Of a stretch of 64,000 nucleotides of DNA, positions 45,042-54,944 are shown one piece after another. The stretch lies in contig OV298644.1 in the NCBI GenBank assembly GCA_923172585.1, forward strand, positions 1 through 64,000, given 5' to 3'. A program made the position numbers and the translations under genes. How positions within the stretch are numbered: position 1 is the first letter of the stretch; the number at the start of each line of letters is the position of its first letter. The DNA comes from Haemophilus influenzae. Lineage in GTDB: Bacteria; Pseudomonadota; Gammaproteobacteria; Enterobacterales; Pasteurellaceae. The notes under the pieces are model-generated. The model was not told the DNA's origin and ran no database searches. It saw only the letters and a list, made by a program, of their open reading frames with translations.

Positions 45042-46105
45042 CAGATTTGCTCCTTTTTGTAAATTTTATTTTTACCGAGAACAATATCTTTTACCGAACT
45101 AAGTAATTCCTGTTGAATATGTGACAGTTTTGGTTTTTCGTTTAATTGAAATGCTAACGGACGACAAAGTTCCATTGCTTTCACGCCTAATCTAGCAGTG
45201 AGTAATCCCACTCCAATTCCTTGAGCGATACGTGTAGATAATTTTGCTGTCACATCTTGAGAAAGCCAATCCATTCCAATATCTTGTGCCACTTCGGTTG
45301 CTCCAGCAAAAGCGATATTGACCAATACCATTCTTAACAATCTAATACGTGAAAAATACCCTAATTCAATCCCATAAATTTCAGCAATCTTATTCATTAA
45401 TCGAAGATTGCGCCACGCGATAAAAAACATATCCACTACAGCAAGTGGACTAATCGCGACAATCACAGCTGATTCAGCTGCCATTTTACTAATCAATTTT
45501 TTAGCTTGTGCATCAAAAGAAGACAAAACATGACGACTGAATAAATGAGCAATTTCTTGCGCCGAATAAGCTTCATTTAATTGGTGTTGCCATTGAATTA
45601 CCGCTGGAGAATCATTTTCCAAACCTAGAGATTTTGCAATATCTAAGCAAAGAATTTTACTTTTTTCTGCGTTATGAACGGAAAAAACATCGCCATTTTT
45701 TACCGCACTTTCTAACCAAATCTGCTGACTTTGCTGTTGCAATTGCTCACGTTTTTTTAAACGAACTAAACGTCGCCACTCACAAATAATCTCTTTAATA
45801 CCCAATAAAATGATAATCAAACTGACTAAAGCAAAAGCAAGATAAATCCATTGATGTTGTTGATAGCTATCCCAAATCCACTGCACGGATTGCGCAACCG
45901 TCGCCAAGCCAAATAAAAGTGCGGTAAATTTTAATAAAGTTTTTCTAAAACTGGATTTTGGTTTCAATGCTTGTTCAAGTTGAGCATCAAGTAACTCTCC
46001 GTCCAACGCTTCATCTAGCTTTGCTTCCATATTATGGAATTCTTGCTTGGGCTGATAGTGTTCTTCCTCTACATTAACTGAATGTTCAAAAATTTGTTTT
46101 TCCAT
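45041..46105 (-). CDS. YcjF family (DUF697, TIGR01620) membrane protein
   Basis: Inner-membrane protein of unknown function, 354 residues. Two adjacent helices near residues 58-105 (TLLKFTALLFGLATVAQSV; WIYLAFALVSLIIILLGI) and a DUF697 domain near 205-330 (ESAVIVAISPLAVVDMFFIAWRNLRLMNKIAEIYGIELG). In enterics ycjF sits with ycjX, a stress-related GTPase; no ycjX partner is seen next to it here. Confidence 0.85.
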   Translation of the reverse strand: MEKQIFEHSVNVEEEHYQPKQEFHNMEAKLDEALDGELLDAQLEQALKPKSSFRKTLLKFTALLFGLATVAQSVQWIWDSYQQHQWIYLAFALVSLIIILLGIKEIICEWRRLVRLKKREQLQQQSQQIWLESAVKNGDVFSVHNAEKSKILCLDIAKSLGLENDSPAVIQWQHQLNEAYSAQEIAHLFSRHVLSSFDAQAKKLISKMAAESAVIVAISPLAVVDMFFIAWRNLRLMNKIAEIYGIELGYFSRIRLLRMVLVNIAFAGATEVAQDIGMDWLSQDVTAKLSTRIAQGIGVGLLTARLGVKAMELCRPLAFQLNEKPKLSHIQQELLSSVKDIVLGKNKIYKKEQI

Positions 46106-46112
46106 TGCCTAT

Positions 46113-46145
46113 CCCAAAAAATAACCCCACTAAATAGTGGGGTCA
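46113..46145 (-). terminator. Terminator of the YccA-like gene
   Basis: Minus strand: ACCCCACTA-TT-TAGTGGGGT followed by TATTTTTTGGG. Confidence 0.85.
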
Positions 46146-46164
46146 TAAAGTCAAAATTCAATCA

Positions 46165-46827
46165 TTATTCATCACTTGAAAAGATAGAAAGTAATCTTAA
46201 TAAACTCAAGAATAAATTGTAGATTGAAACATAGATGTTCACGGTTGCGCGAATATAATTTGTTTCTCCACCGTGAATAATATTACTGGTTTCATACAAA
46301 ATGGTCATTGTTGAGAACACTACAAATAATGCACTAATTGCGACCGATAAAGCAGGAATTTGGAAGAAGAAACTCGCCACCATACCAAGCAATAACACAA
46401 TAAATAATGCGAACATTGCGCTTGATAAAAATGACATATCTTTTTTCGTAGTCAATACATAAGCGGAACACGCAAAAAATACGATAGCAGTTCCTGCGAA
46501 TGCAAGCATAATCAAATCTTCCATTCCACGTGCCACATACATATTTAAAATTGGCCCGATGGTGTATCCCATAAATCCAGTGAAAGCAAAGGCAGCCAAA
46601 ATACCAGCAGGGCGATCAGCTAATTTATTGGTTAAGAAAAGTAAGCCATAAAAACCCACTAGTAACACAATAATATTTGGATAAGGCAAGTTTAAGCTCA
46701 TTGAAATAAACGCAACAACCGCTGAAAAAGCCATTGTTAATCCCAGTAAAAAATACGTGTTACGCAACACTTTATGTGTGCTGAGTAACGATTCTTTTTG
46801 AGCATCCACAATAAGACGTGATTGCAT
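46165..46827 (-). CDS. Bax inhibitor-1 / YccA family membrane protein
   Basis: Seven-helix inner-membrane protein, 220 residues. The family C-terminus SIFSSD and the helices [20 protein letters not shown] and [20 protein letters not shown] are present. E. coli YccA modulates the FtsH protease and is a pH- and Ca-related channel relative. Function here inferred from family. Confidence 0.9.
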
Positions 46828-46964
46828 AAAAGCTCCTTGTAAAATAAATAAAAAGTCTTCTGTAAAGTAAGGGCTAGGGATAAAAAAGTCAATGGTATTA
46901 ATGGAATTAATTTCATCAAAATGAATAAATTATCATCATCTAAAGTTAAATCATCAAATTTCTA

Positions 46965-46992
46965 TTTACATCAATAAAATATTCATTATACT
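46965..46992 (+). promoter_or_regulatory. Promoter of tRNA-Ser
   Basis: TTTACA at 46965-46970, 16-base spacer, TATACT at 46987-46992, then a GC-rich discriminator ACGCGC, as expected for a stable-RNA promoter under stringent control. The tRNA begins 16 bases after the -10. Confidence 0.75.
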
Positions 46993-47007
46993 ACGCGCAT
47001 TAATCAC

Positions 47008-47097
47008 GGAGGAATGGTCGAGTGGTTGAAGGCACCGGTCTTGAAAACCGGCGAGGGTTTACGCCCTCCTAGGGTTCGAATCCCTATTCCTCCGCCA
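47008..47097 (+). tRNA. tRNA-Ser(UGA)
   Basis: Type II tRNA of 90 nt with an encoded CCA end. Acceptor stem GGAGGAA/TTCCTCC closes perfectly. The anticodon loop CTTGAAA between CCGGT and ACCGG gives anticodon UGA at 47042-47044. The long variable arm GCGAGGGTTTACGCCCTC and the T-loop GGGTTCGAATCCC are typical of tRNA-Ser. Confidence 0.98.
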
Positions 47098-47106
47098 TCA
47101 GAATTA

Positions 47107-47140
47107 AGAAATCCCTAAGTCACAAGGCTTAGGGATTTTT
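47107..47140. terminator. Bidirectional terminator between tRNA-Ser and ytfJ
   Basis: AATCCCTAAG-(8)-CTTAGGGATT followed by TTTAC on the plus strand and TTCTTAATTC on the minus strand. Confidence 0.85.
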
Positions 47141-47153
47141 ACTTTGTATTACG

Positions 47154-47708
47154 TTATTTGGTCAATCCATTCACTAGTGAAATAACAGTCTGAATATCGC
47201 TATCAGACAATTTTCCTTCTTTCACAAATTTTACTTTTCCCGTTTTGTCTAACACGATAATTGCACTATCTTTAGAATTTAATCCCCAAGCATTTTTTAC
47301 CGCACTTTTATCATCTAACACAACTTGGCTATGTGGATTTTCCTGTTTGCCTTTTTGCGCACTATTTTTTACAAACATACCTGTACCAACAATCGCATCA
47401 TCCGCATTAATAATAGTGGTTGTTTGGTATTTTACAGGATTAAAATGGGATGCTTTTATCGCATCAATCATCGACTGATTTTTCTCTTTTGCAGCCGTTC
47501 TACCCGCTAAATGATGAACAACACGCACTTTACCCGCTAATTCCGCAGAACCCCAAGGTTGAAATGCGGTATCTTTTCCAGAAAGTACAATTTCACCATA
47601 CTCACTCACTTTGACCGATGATAAAGATTGTTCTAATTGCAAATTGTGCGCCCAAGTTGAACTACTAAATATTACGCCACAAACTAAGGCAAGAATTTGT
47701 TTTTTCAT
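47154..47708 (-). CDS. YtfJ family periplasmic protein
   Basis: 184 residues with a clear signal peptide (MKKQILALVCGVIFSSSTWA). It has a thioredoxin-like fold signature (GKVRVVHHLAGRTAAKEKN; TTTIINADDAIVGTG) but without a CxxC pair. Molecular role unknown. It corresponds to HI0045. Divergent from phnA. Confidence 0.88.
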   Translation of the reverse strand: MKKQILALVCGVIFSSSTWAHNLQLEQSLSSVKVSEYGEIVLSGKDTAFQPWGSAELAGKVRVVHHLAGRTAAKEKNQSMIDAIKASHFNPVKYQTTTIINADDAIVGTGMFVKNSAQKGKQENPHSQVVLDDKSAVKNAWGLNSKDSAIIVLDKTGKVKFVKEGKLSDSDIQTVISLVNGLTK

Positions 47709-47811
47709 ACATTTTCCTCAAAAATTTATCAAAAACTTTCACACTTTGGCGAAAGACATCTTTTTTACTATACTCGTGCACCTATTATATGTAATGAAGA
47801 AGGAAAACCCA

Positions 47812-48156
47812 ATGGATCAAATGCCTAATTGCCCAAAATGTCAAAGTGAATACGTTTACCACGATTCAATTAATTTTGTTTGCCCTGATTGCGGTAATTA
47901 ATGGGATAATAATGAAATTCAAGAATCAGATGACGATCAACTAATCGTAAAAGACAGCAATGGGAATTTGCTTGCAGATGGCGACAATGTACTTTTGATT
48001 AAAGATTTAAAATTAAAAGGTTCATCAGAAGTATTGAAAAAAGGTACAAAATTCAAAAACATCCGCTTAGTAAATGGCGATCATAATGTCGATTGCGGCA
48101 AAATCATGTTGAAATCTGAGTTTTTGAAAAGCTTAATTGAAAAAAATGCAGTCTAA
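47812..48156 (+). pseudogene. phnA: PhnA / YjdM family zinc-ribbon protein with a premature stop
   Basis: Small protein of the PhnA (YjdM) family, about 110 residues. Start ATG at 47812. The N-terminal zinc ribbon CPKC-(N)-CPDC is intact, then GN-stop-W appears at 47899-47901 where relatives read GNEW or YEW (GAA to TAA fits). The frame continues cleanly through [31 protein letters not shown]-type sequence and the C-terminal [14 protein letters not shown]. Only one base seems to kill the gene. Despite its old name, the protein is not a phosphonate enzyme in E. coli; its function is unclear. Confidence 0.88.
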
Positions 48157-48196
48157 ATAGATCGCACTGCAAAAAGTTAGGATGTAATTTAAACGA

Positions 48197-48605
48197 TTAA
48201 TTTCGATACTGTATCGTACTCAGTCATTTTAATTTTAGTTGAATAAATCTGTGATTCCAACAATCCAAATAATCCTTGACAGCATCAACTATATAATGTA
48301 TACAGATAAATTCCCGATTATGTAATCATGCCGTTTACAATCGCCCAAAGTAACTGTAAATTGCAGCATTGACCGAGCAATTCCCTTTTCTCGTCATACT
48401 TTGAATAAAGCCATCTGCAGCCAAGATTCGACGATAAACTACCATTTGCTAATGCCATTACTTATCTGAATGTAAAATGACACCGCAAGTGTTATTGAAA
48501 AATTTAACGTTTGCATAATTTCCATTGTTCGATTAAATCCTAAAGTCGGAGTATTCTCAAATTCGCACAACTTTTTTAGCTAAGCTATCTCTGCTTCCAG
48601 CTGTA
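48197..48605 (-). pseudogene. IS3-family (IS150-group) transposase relic
   Basis: Minus-strand translation gives an eroded C-terminal half of OrfB: CGVILHSDK-stop-WH, QMVVYRRILAADGFIQSM, TRKGNC-VNAAI-YSYFGRL, and DAVKDYLD-WNHRFIQLKLK, ending STIQYRN-stop. These match the HSDQG-Y and SRKGNCLDNAAIESFFG motifs of IS150-type enzymes; the catalytic Glu of IES is lost (reads IYS). At least four in-frame stops. Just upstream (about 48555-48605), LEAEIA-stop-LKKL resembles the end of OrfA, so the middle of the element is deleted. No terminal inverted repeats recognised. Confidence 0.75.
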
Positions 48606-48930
48606 AAACTATCAAACGTCAGCAGTATTATGTCCGTTTTATAAGGACGCATTCTGTCAAATGTATTTCATAGAGGATCGTTCTAATGGGCTACAAGGAA
48701 TCAGCCTATTTAAACCATTTTTTCAATGAGTATCAACTAGTGTCTGACAGAATATCGTAAAAATGAACCAATTTTCTGATACACATTTTTCAATTCACAA
48801 TAGATTGAAATACCTATAATTTAAATTAGATTGTGTATTACTCATAATAAAATCTGCGCATCAATTCTTGATATGTTTAATCAAAATCTTGGAATACAAA
48901 TGATTTCTTATCTATTAAATTAAGTTGATA

Positions 48931-51220
48931 CTACATTTCTATATTTGGAACCAACATTTTAATAACGTACGGAGTAAATCCTCATGATTTACGTTGATAA
49001 GGAAAAATATGAATCATCACCATTGGATTAAAATTAGATTGAATAACTCCCCAGGAATTTAAGAATGGTTCAGCTTGTTTTATTAAATCTGGAATCATTA
49101 AATCCACCCCGCAAACTATAGTCATCATAGCAAGACCATCTCCTAAAGTAATCTGATCATTACTATCATGCATTTTATCAATCATATCAATAGAATTAAC
49201 AACTGTATTGATATTAGAATTAGCATGTAACTGCACAATTTGATCAACATAAGATACACTATCAGGTGCTAATCCTAGATCTTTTAACTGTAATAATTCT
49301 ATGTCACCTAAAGCAAACTTATTGAAAAATGAACGTTAACTATATCCCAATAAAGAATATGAATTTTTTATCTCGACCAATTGACGAAAAGTATTCTTTC
49401 CATCACCAATAAAATTTGCAGCTAAATGCAACAACACTGCAAGCGTTTCATCTTGCAAAACAAAGAAACGATATTCTATACCAACTAAATAATCATCAAC
49501 GATCACTTCTTCATCTTCACGATCAGCAATTTCAATCGCTTTGACAAAATAATCTAGATGTTTAACACGCTATTTGAAAACTGTCATGCGTAAAATATAA
49601 TTTGTGCATTTTCGCTTAATTACGACAGCGCGTCATTCAAGTATTGCATGAATGTGCAACAGCTTGTTCAATCAATGTAAATTCCAAGCTTGGTACTACA
49701 TCAAAACAAGCCTTTGATAATTCTTACATTGTCACTACATTATTTTAAATAATCAATGGTGACATATGTTGATCGTGACTAGTCACATTACCATTTTTAG
49801 CATATTCAAGGCGTTCAGCAAATTCAAGTGCAACAAATTGATCATTATCATGTAATATTACAGTTTTAACACATTTTCGGATTAAATCAAATAATAAAGT
49901 TTTACTATAAAGCTGCATATTATCAAATGCAGATAAATCGTACTAACAATAAAAAGCGTGAACTGTATATAGCCAAGCAAATTTTATAATTAAGCCTTTA
50001 TAACATCCCTTCTGGTCAATCGCTGTAAGAAATTTTCCATTTACTGTGAGGATAACCTCTGCCAATTGCACAAATCATTATGTTGAAATTTTAACCGCCA
50101 CTTCATCTGGATTGATAATTGTCAAGATATCAACAAATTGGTTTAATATTGCATAATCATGATAGAGAAATGCTGTTTGATCACGATGATCATCAAGGAA
50201 AATTTGATATAATCTTTGTTTACCAAGCTCTACTTCATTATGACCAAAAGTCTCATCAAGGCAAAACACTCCTAATAAGAAAGCATGAATAAATTTTGCA
50301 TCATCTAGACTGATAATATATGGATCAAGTTGATTCAAATCAAACAAACGCAATTCTGCATAGTGAATGCATTTTTTTAGCTATTCATGGGATTTTGTCG
50401 AATCTCGTAAATGAACATTAGAATAAAATTCTTATTATGCAATTAAATGGCCAGATTTAACTTGAAACTCTAATCTTTCGACATAATTTTCAAGGTTATC
50501 ATGATTGATTACAACATTAGATGATTTATCGTAACCATAGGAACTAGAACTTGAGCTACGTAATAACTGCCCCTCTTTCAAAGGAAAATTCAGTACGCTA
50601 TTTCGAGAAAAATAATTGGCTTATAATGAAGAACTTGATGCAAGTAAATAAACTATAATCAACTGAGATCATAGAAAATTATTAGCCAATTTCATATATA
50701 AAGCATTCTGAAAATCTTTAAGATGAACATATTCATCTTGGAACATTAATACAGCTTTCACAAATTCATATGACAGTTAGATATTTTAGTGAATTCCACG
50801 TACCATTTGCTTATATTTTCCATAGTGTTTAGCCAGATGCTCACGATATGCAACATCTTGCGATTTATCCAGATGATCCTCTTCACGCTCATTCTCTAGT
50901 GCTTATCCTGCATACATACTAAATGGAAATATGCATTCGTTTTTAGATAATCAACGCTGTACCAGCTAATGAATTGCAGAAAGTGTACGTAGGCTATCTT
51001 CCAGTTTAGCATTTGGTGTCATAATCAACTCAAGATAACTCTCGGCAAAATCTGTTTGAATATAGTTATAATAAGTACGATTACCAAATACTCATCGATG
51101 GAAGATAATCACAATATTCCAATTATCGTCAAGAAGGTGAAATGCCTTATCTAAATGAAAATGACCTTGCTGAAGAAGTAAACCTAGATGATATCGATGA
51201 ACCCATCGTTGTAATCTCAT
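48931..51220 (-). pseudogene. gshF: Full-length relic of bifunctional glutathione synthetase GshF (GshAB)
   Basis: GshF makes glutathione from Glu, Cys and Gly through an N-terminal glutamate-cysteine ligase and a C-terminal ATP-grasp domain. Reading the minus strand from ATG 51220 in one frame recovers, in order: HLGLLLQQG; VFGNRTYYNYIQTDFAESYLEL; LEDSLRTLSAIH; REHLAKHYGKYKQMVRGIH; LKDFQNALYMKLANNFL; SSSSSSYGYDKSS; EFYSNVHLRDS; YAELRLFDLNQLDPYIIS; FCLDETFGHNEVELGKQRL; NGNVTSHDQHMSPLII. After one net frame change near 49625-49640 come the ATP-grasp parts: VDDYLVGIEYRFFVLQDE; LQLKDLGLAPDSV; VQLHANSNINT; CGVDLMIPDL; SNFNPMVMIHIFPY; VIKMLVPNIE and the stop at 48931. About 20 in-frame stops interrupt it. 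The span of 2290 bases equals the normal 750-760 codons. Confidence 0.9.
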
Positions 51221-51393
51221 TAGCTCCCCATTCAAATAAAAACTATCATTGAAAAAATACCACCCTAGACGACTCTGCTATATGTTGAAATATAACTGAA
51301 TAGATAATTTAGTCATATAAAGATGAACTAAATAAGTAAAAGCGCCAAGTTCGTCAAATAACATAACTTATCAATTAAATTATTTTTAATCTT

Positions 51394-52107
51394 CTATTTC
51401 ATCAATCTTCTCATTCGAATATTGATCATTTCGACTACAACAGAGAATCCCATTGCAAAATAGATGTAACCTTTCGGGATGTGAATATCCAAACTTTCTA
51501 CAATTAAACTAATTCCAACTAAAACTAAGAAGGCTAAAGCTAGAATTTTCAAGGTTGGATGCGTATCTACGAAAGCGCCGATTGGTTTTGCTGCAAACAT
51601 CATCACGCCAACGGCAATAATAATCGCCAAAATCATCACAGGAAGGTGGCTTGCCATACCTACTGCTGTAATCACAGAATCTAAAGAAAAAACAATATCT
51701 AGCACTGCAATTTGAATTAATACGCCAAAATAACTCACTTTGTTTTTGCTTTCAGAATTATGGTGTTCTTGATGATTTATAGCCTCTTTAATTTCCCCAA
51801 AGCTTTTTATAATCAGGAATAAACCTCCGATGAATAAAATCAAATCACGCCCAGAAATTGCTTGATTAAACAGAGTAAATAATGGTGCAGTAAGTTTCAT
51901 CATCCAAGCAAGTGACATTAAAAGTAAAATTCTTGTCAGCATTGCTAAACCAAGTCCAATAATACGACCAGACTGGCGTTGGCTTTCAGGTAAACGCCCA
52001 ACTAGGATACTAATAAAAATAATATTATCGACCCCTAAAACGATCTCCAAAGCAGTAAGTGTCGCAAGTGATACCCAGGCTTCAGGATCAGTAATCCATT
52101 CAAACAT
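51394..52107 (-). CDS. TerC/YkoY family integral membrane protein
   Basis: 237 residues with about seven helices. Conserved acidic motifs in the membrane: LEIVLGVDNIIFISILVGRLP near residues 20-40 and AVLDIVFSLDSVITAVGM near 133-150. Members are linked to metal (Mn) export or tellurite resistance. It corresponds to HI0056. The 287 bases before it hold the start of the gshF relic on the same strand and no other gene. Confidence 0.9.
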   Translation of the reverse strand: MFEWITDPEAWVSLATLTALEIVLGVDNIIFISILVGRLPESQRQSGRIIGLGLAMLTRILLLMSLAWMMKLTAPLFTLFNQAISGRDLILFIGGLFLIIKSFGEIKEAINHQEHHNSESKNKVSYFGVLIQIAVLDIVFSLDSVITAVGMASHLPVMILAIIIAVGVMMFAAKPIGAFVDTHPTLKILALAFLVLVGISLIVESLDIHIPKGYIYFAMGFSVVVEMINIRMRRLMK

Positions 52108-52130
52108 AATTTTTCCTATAATAGAGTTAA

Positions 52131-52152
52131 ATAGATCCGAAAGTTCGGATCA
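52131..52152 (-). terminator. Weak hairpin between uvrC and terC
   Basis: GATCCGAA-AG-TTCGGATC followed on the minus strand by TATTTAAC. It lies in the gap after uvrC and before terC; T-run is poor. Confidence 0.35.
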
Positions 52153-52204
52153 TAATGACTTTATGATGAAAAGCAATCGTTATTTACATTTAAGAGATAA
52201 TTGA

Positions 52205-54034
52205 TTAATCGTTTTTGAGCGTTTCAAAAATCGTTTCAGCAAGTTTAAGGGAAATTCCCGGTACAGAGGCTATTTCATCTAAGGTCGCCTTTTTCACACC
52301 TTGTAAACCGCCAAGATATTTCAGTAAAGCCTGACGACGTTTAGCTCCCACACCTTCAATAGTTTCTAAACCACTTTGTGTAAAGGCTTTTTGACGTTTT
52401 TTACGGTGTCCGCTTATTGCGTGATTATGACTTTCATCACGGATGTGTTGAATCAAATGCAATGCCAAACTATCATCAGGCAAATGAATTTCGCGGTCTT
52501 GTTTGCTGATGATCAGTACTTCCTGCCCTGCTCGACGATCCACACCTTTTGCCACGCCAATTAAGTGCGGTCTATTTTTATCCCATTTTACTTGAAGATG
52601 TTGGAACACGTTCAGCGCACGATTTAATTGCCCTTTTCCACCATCAATAAAAATAATATCAGGAATTTTATCTTCTTCTAAATCACGCTCATAACGTTTC
52701 TGCAACGCTTGTTCCATTGCTGCATAATCATCCCCACCAGTAATGCCTTCAATATTAAAACGACGATAATCAGATTTCAGTGGGCCTTCTTGATTAAAGA
52801 CAACACAAGATGCTACCGTTTGATTTCCCATCGTGTGGCTTATATCGAAACACTCCATACGCTTAATTTCAGGGAGATTTAACAGATCACACAACGCTTG
52901 ATAACGCTCTGACATTCGTGAAGATTGTTTAAGTTGTACATTTAAAACCGCTTTAGCATTAACTTGTGCGAGCTGTAAGTATTTACTCTTATCACCTTTT
53001 ACACTTTCTTGAATCGTCACTTTTCTGCCTGCTTGCTCCGTAAGAAGTTGCTCAAGCTCTGATTTTTCAGCTAATTGACGATCGACAATAATACTATTTG
53101 GGATACTTCGCCCTTGATGACCTTGTAAATAAAATTGCCCCACAAAAGTTTCGGTAAGTTCCGATAAATCCGTATTGGCAGGGACTTTTGGGAAGTAACT
53201 GCGATTGCCTAGCACTTTTCCTTGACGAATGAACATCACTTGTACACAAGCCAAACCGTGTTGGTAAGCGATGGACATAATATCCATATCATCTAAACGT
53301 TCATTGGATACAAATTGTTTTTCAATAACCGAACGCACCGCCTGAATCTGATCACGATAACGAGCCGCCTGTTCAAAATCTAAATTTCTGCTTGCCTGCT
53401 CCATTTTCCCGATTAAATAATCTAACACCAGTTGATCTTTGCCTTGTAAAAATAAGCGGGCTAATTCAACTTGCTGATTATATTCTTCATCAGAAACATA
53501 TCCCTGTACACAAGGCGCAGAACAACGCCCAATTTGATATTGCAAACAAGGACGAGAGCGGTTGGAATAAACGGAATTTTCACATTGTCGAACAGGGAAA
53601 AGTTTTTGCAAAAGTGATAAAGTTTCACGCACGGCTCCCGCGTGAGGATAAGGCCCGAAATATTCACCCGCAAATTTTTTAGACCCACGATAGGACGTGA
53701 TTCTTGGATGACGTTCTTTGGTTAATAAAATAAATGGATAGGATTTATCATCACGCAATAATACGTTATAGCGAGGCTGATAAAGCTTGATAAAATTATG
53801 CTCTAGCAGTAAAGCTTCCGTTTCAGATGAAGTTAGCATGGTGTCAATATGATGAATTGATGCCACCAACGCCTCTGTTTTTTTACTACTCAGATTTTTA
53901 CGAAAATAGCTTGAAAGACGTTTTTTTAGATCCTTTGCTTTCCCAACATAAATAACCTGATCTTTATCGTCATACATACGATAAACACCAGGTTCGTGAG
54001 AGACATCAGCGAGGAATTTTTTGTAATTGAACAT
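52205..54034 (-). CDS. uvrC: UvrABC system protein C
   Basis: Nucleotide-excision repair endonuclease making both incisions. 609 residues from the ATG at 54034 ([23 protein letters not shown]). GIY-YIG domain at the N-terminus ([29 protein letters not shown]), UVR motif near residue 200-235, RNase H-like C-terminal nuclease ([23 protein letters not shown]) and tandem HhH ([21 protein letters not shown]). The frame stays open upstream to 54175 but that part is the palindromic repeat, not protein. Confidence 0.96.
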   Translation of the reverse strand: MFNYKKFLADVSHEPGVYRMYDDKDQVIYVGKAKDLKKRLSSYFRKNLSSKKTEALVASIHHIDTMLTSSETEALLLEHNFIKLYQPRYNVLLRDDKSYPFILLTKERHPRITSYRGSKKFAGEYFGPYPHAGAVRETLSLLQKLFPVRQCENSVYSNRSRPCLQYQIGRCSAPCVQGYVSDEEYNQQVELARLFLQGKDQLVLDYLIGKMEQASRNLDFEQAARYRDQIQAVRSVIEKQFVSNERLDDMDIMSIAYQHGLACVQVMFIRQGKVLGNRSYFPKVPANTDLSELTETFVGQFYLQGHQGRSIPNSIIVDRQLAEKSELEQLLTEQAGRKVTIQESVKGDKSKYLQLAQVNAKAVLNVQLKQSSRMSERYQALCDLLNLPEIKRMECFDISHTMGNQTVASCVVFNQEGPLKSDYRRFNIEGITGGDDYAAMEQALQKRYERDLEEDKIPDIIFIDGGKGQLNRALNVFQHLQVKWDKNRPHLIGVAKGVDRRAGQEVLIISKQDREIHLPDDSLALHLIQHIRDESHNHAISGHRKKRQKAFTQSGLETIEGVGAKRRQALLKYLGGLQGVKKATLDEIASVPGISLKLAETIFETLKND

Positions 54035-54066
54035 AGAATATTTTACCAATAACAAAAGACATCTTG

Positions 54067-54173
54067 CCTTCCCCTGCTTTCGAGGGAAGGAGCCTAAAGG
54101 GCTGAAGGGGCTTGCGATGTTAAATTTATCCCCCCTCAGCCTTCGGCAGCTCCCCCCGCAAGCAAGGGGAGCC
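54067..54173. repeat. GC-rich imperfect inverted repeat (MITE-like) between kdsB and uvrC
   Basis: Two 44-base arms (54067-54110 and 54130-54173) face each other over a 19-base AT-rich centre. Each arm has the order CCCC-GCTT-CG-GGG-AG-C-GCTGA-GGGG, and each can fold on itself. It fills nearly all of the 145 bases between the genes and is far richer in GC than its surroundings. No ORF of its own. It resembles the mobile palindromic repeats found between genes in many Pasteurellaceae and Neisseriaceae; family not identified. Confidence 0.7.
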
Positions 54174-54179
54174 AAACAT

Positions 54180-54944
54180 TTAATCCTTCGCCAAAATCAG
54201 CCGCACTTTTTCCAAATCTTCGGCGGTATCCACCCCCACTGCAGGCACTTCTTTCGCAAGCTCTACGTGAATGCGTTCGCCGTTATATAACACACGAAGC
54301 TGCTCAAGTTTTTCTAGATTTTCAAGTTGAGTCGGAGCCCATTGCACATATTGTTTTATGAACCCCGCACGATATGCGTAAATGCCAATATGACGTAAGT
54401 AAGCGTCCGCAAGCTGTACTTTCTGAACATCCTGTAAATTCATAAACTGATCACGATCGTAAGGAATAACCGAACGGGAAAAATATAGCACATAGCCGTC
54501 TTTATCCGTCAAAACTTTCACTGCATTTGGATTAAATAATTCCTCAGCATCATGAATTTTTACCGCAAGACTTGCCATATTGACATTAAATTTTGCTAAA
54601 TTATCTGCCACTTGTCGCACGATAACGGGAGGAATCAAAGGCTCATCGCCTTGAATATTGACAATGATTTCATTGTCAGGAATCGCTAATTTTTCTACAA
54701 CTTCCGCTAAACGTTCTGTACCAGAATTATGATTAACCGAAGTCATACACACTTCTGCACCAAAACTTTTAGCAACATCAGCCACATTTTCATTATCGGT
54801 GGCAATAATCACTCGGTTCGCCCCAGACTGCAGTGCTTTCTCAAATACATGTTGAATCATTGGCTTACCCGCAATATCAGCAAGTGGTTTTCCAGGCAAA
54901 CGACTTGATGCAAAACGAGCGGGGATAATCACGGTAAATGACAT
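54180..54944 (-). CDS. kdsB: 3-deoxy-manno-octulosonate cytidylyltransferase
   Basis: Activates Kdo with CTP for lipooligosaccharide core synthesis. 254 residues. N-terminal [28 protein letters not shown] with the nucleotide-binding Arg and Lys, [11 protein letters not shown] near residues 99-109, and the C-terminal [11 protein letters not shown]. It lies downstream of lpxK, as expected for envelope genes. Confidence 0.97.
   Translation of the reverse strand: MSFTVIIPARFASSRLPGKPLADIAGKPMIQHVFEKALQSGANRVIIATDNENVADVAKSFGAEVCMTSVNHNSGTERLAEVVEKLAIPDNEIIVNIQGDEPLIPPVIVRQVADNLAKFNVNMASLAVKIHDAEELFNPNAVKVLTDKDGYVLYFSRSVIPYDRDQFMNLQDVQKVQLADAYLRHIGIYAYRAGFIKQYVQWAPTQLENLEKLEQLRVLYNGERIHVELAKEVPAVGVDTAEDLEKVRLILAKD

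Noticed and set aside
49601-50060. A new protein family or toxin gene in the 48-51 kb region
   Set aside because: The short open pieces at 50078-50353 and 48982-49236 are parts of one interrupted GshF reading, so no new gene is needed.
54035-54175. 47-residue N-terminal extension of UvrC
   Set aside because: It is translated from the palindromic repeat and is not part of the UvrC family; the GIY-YIG domain begins right after the ATG at 54034.
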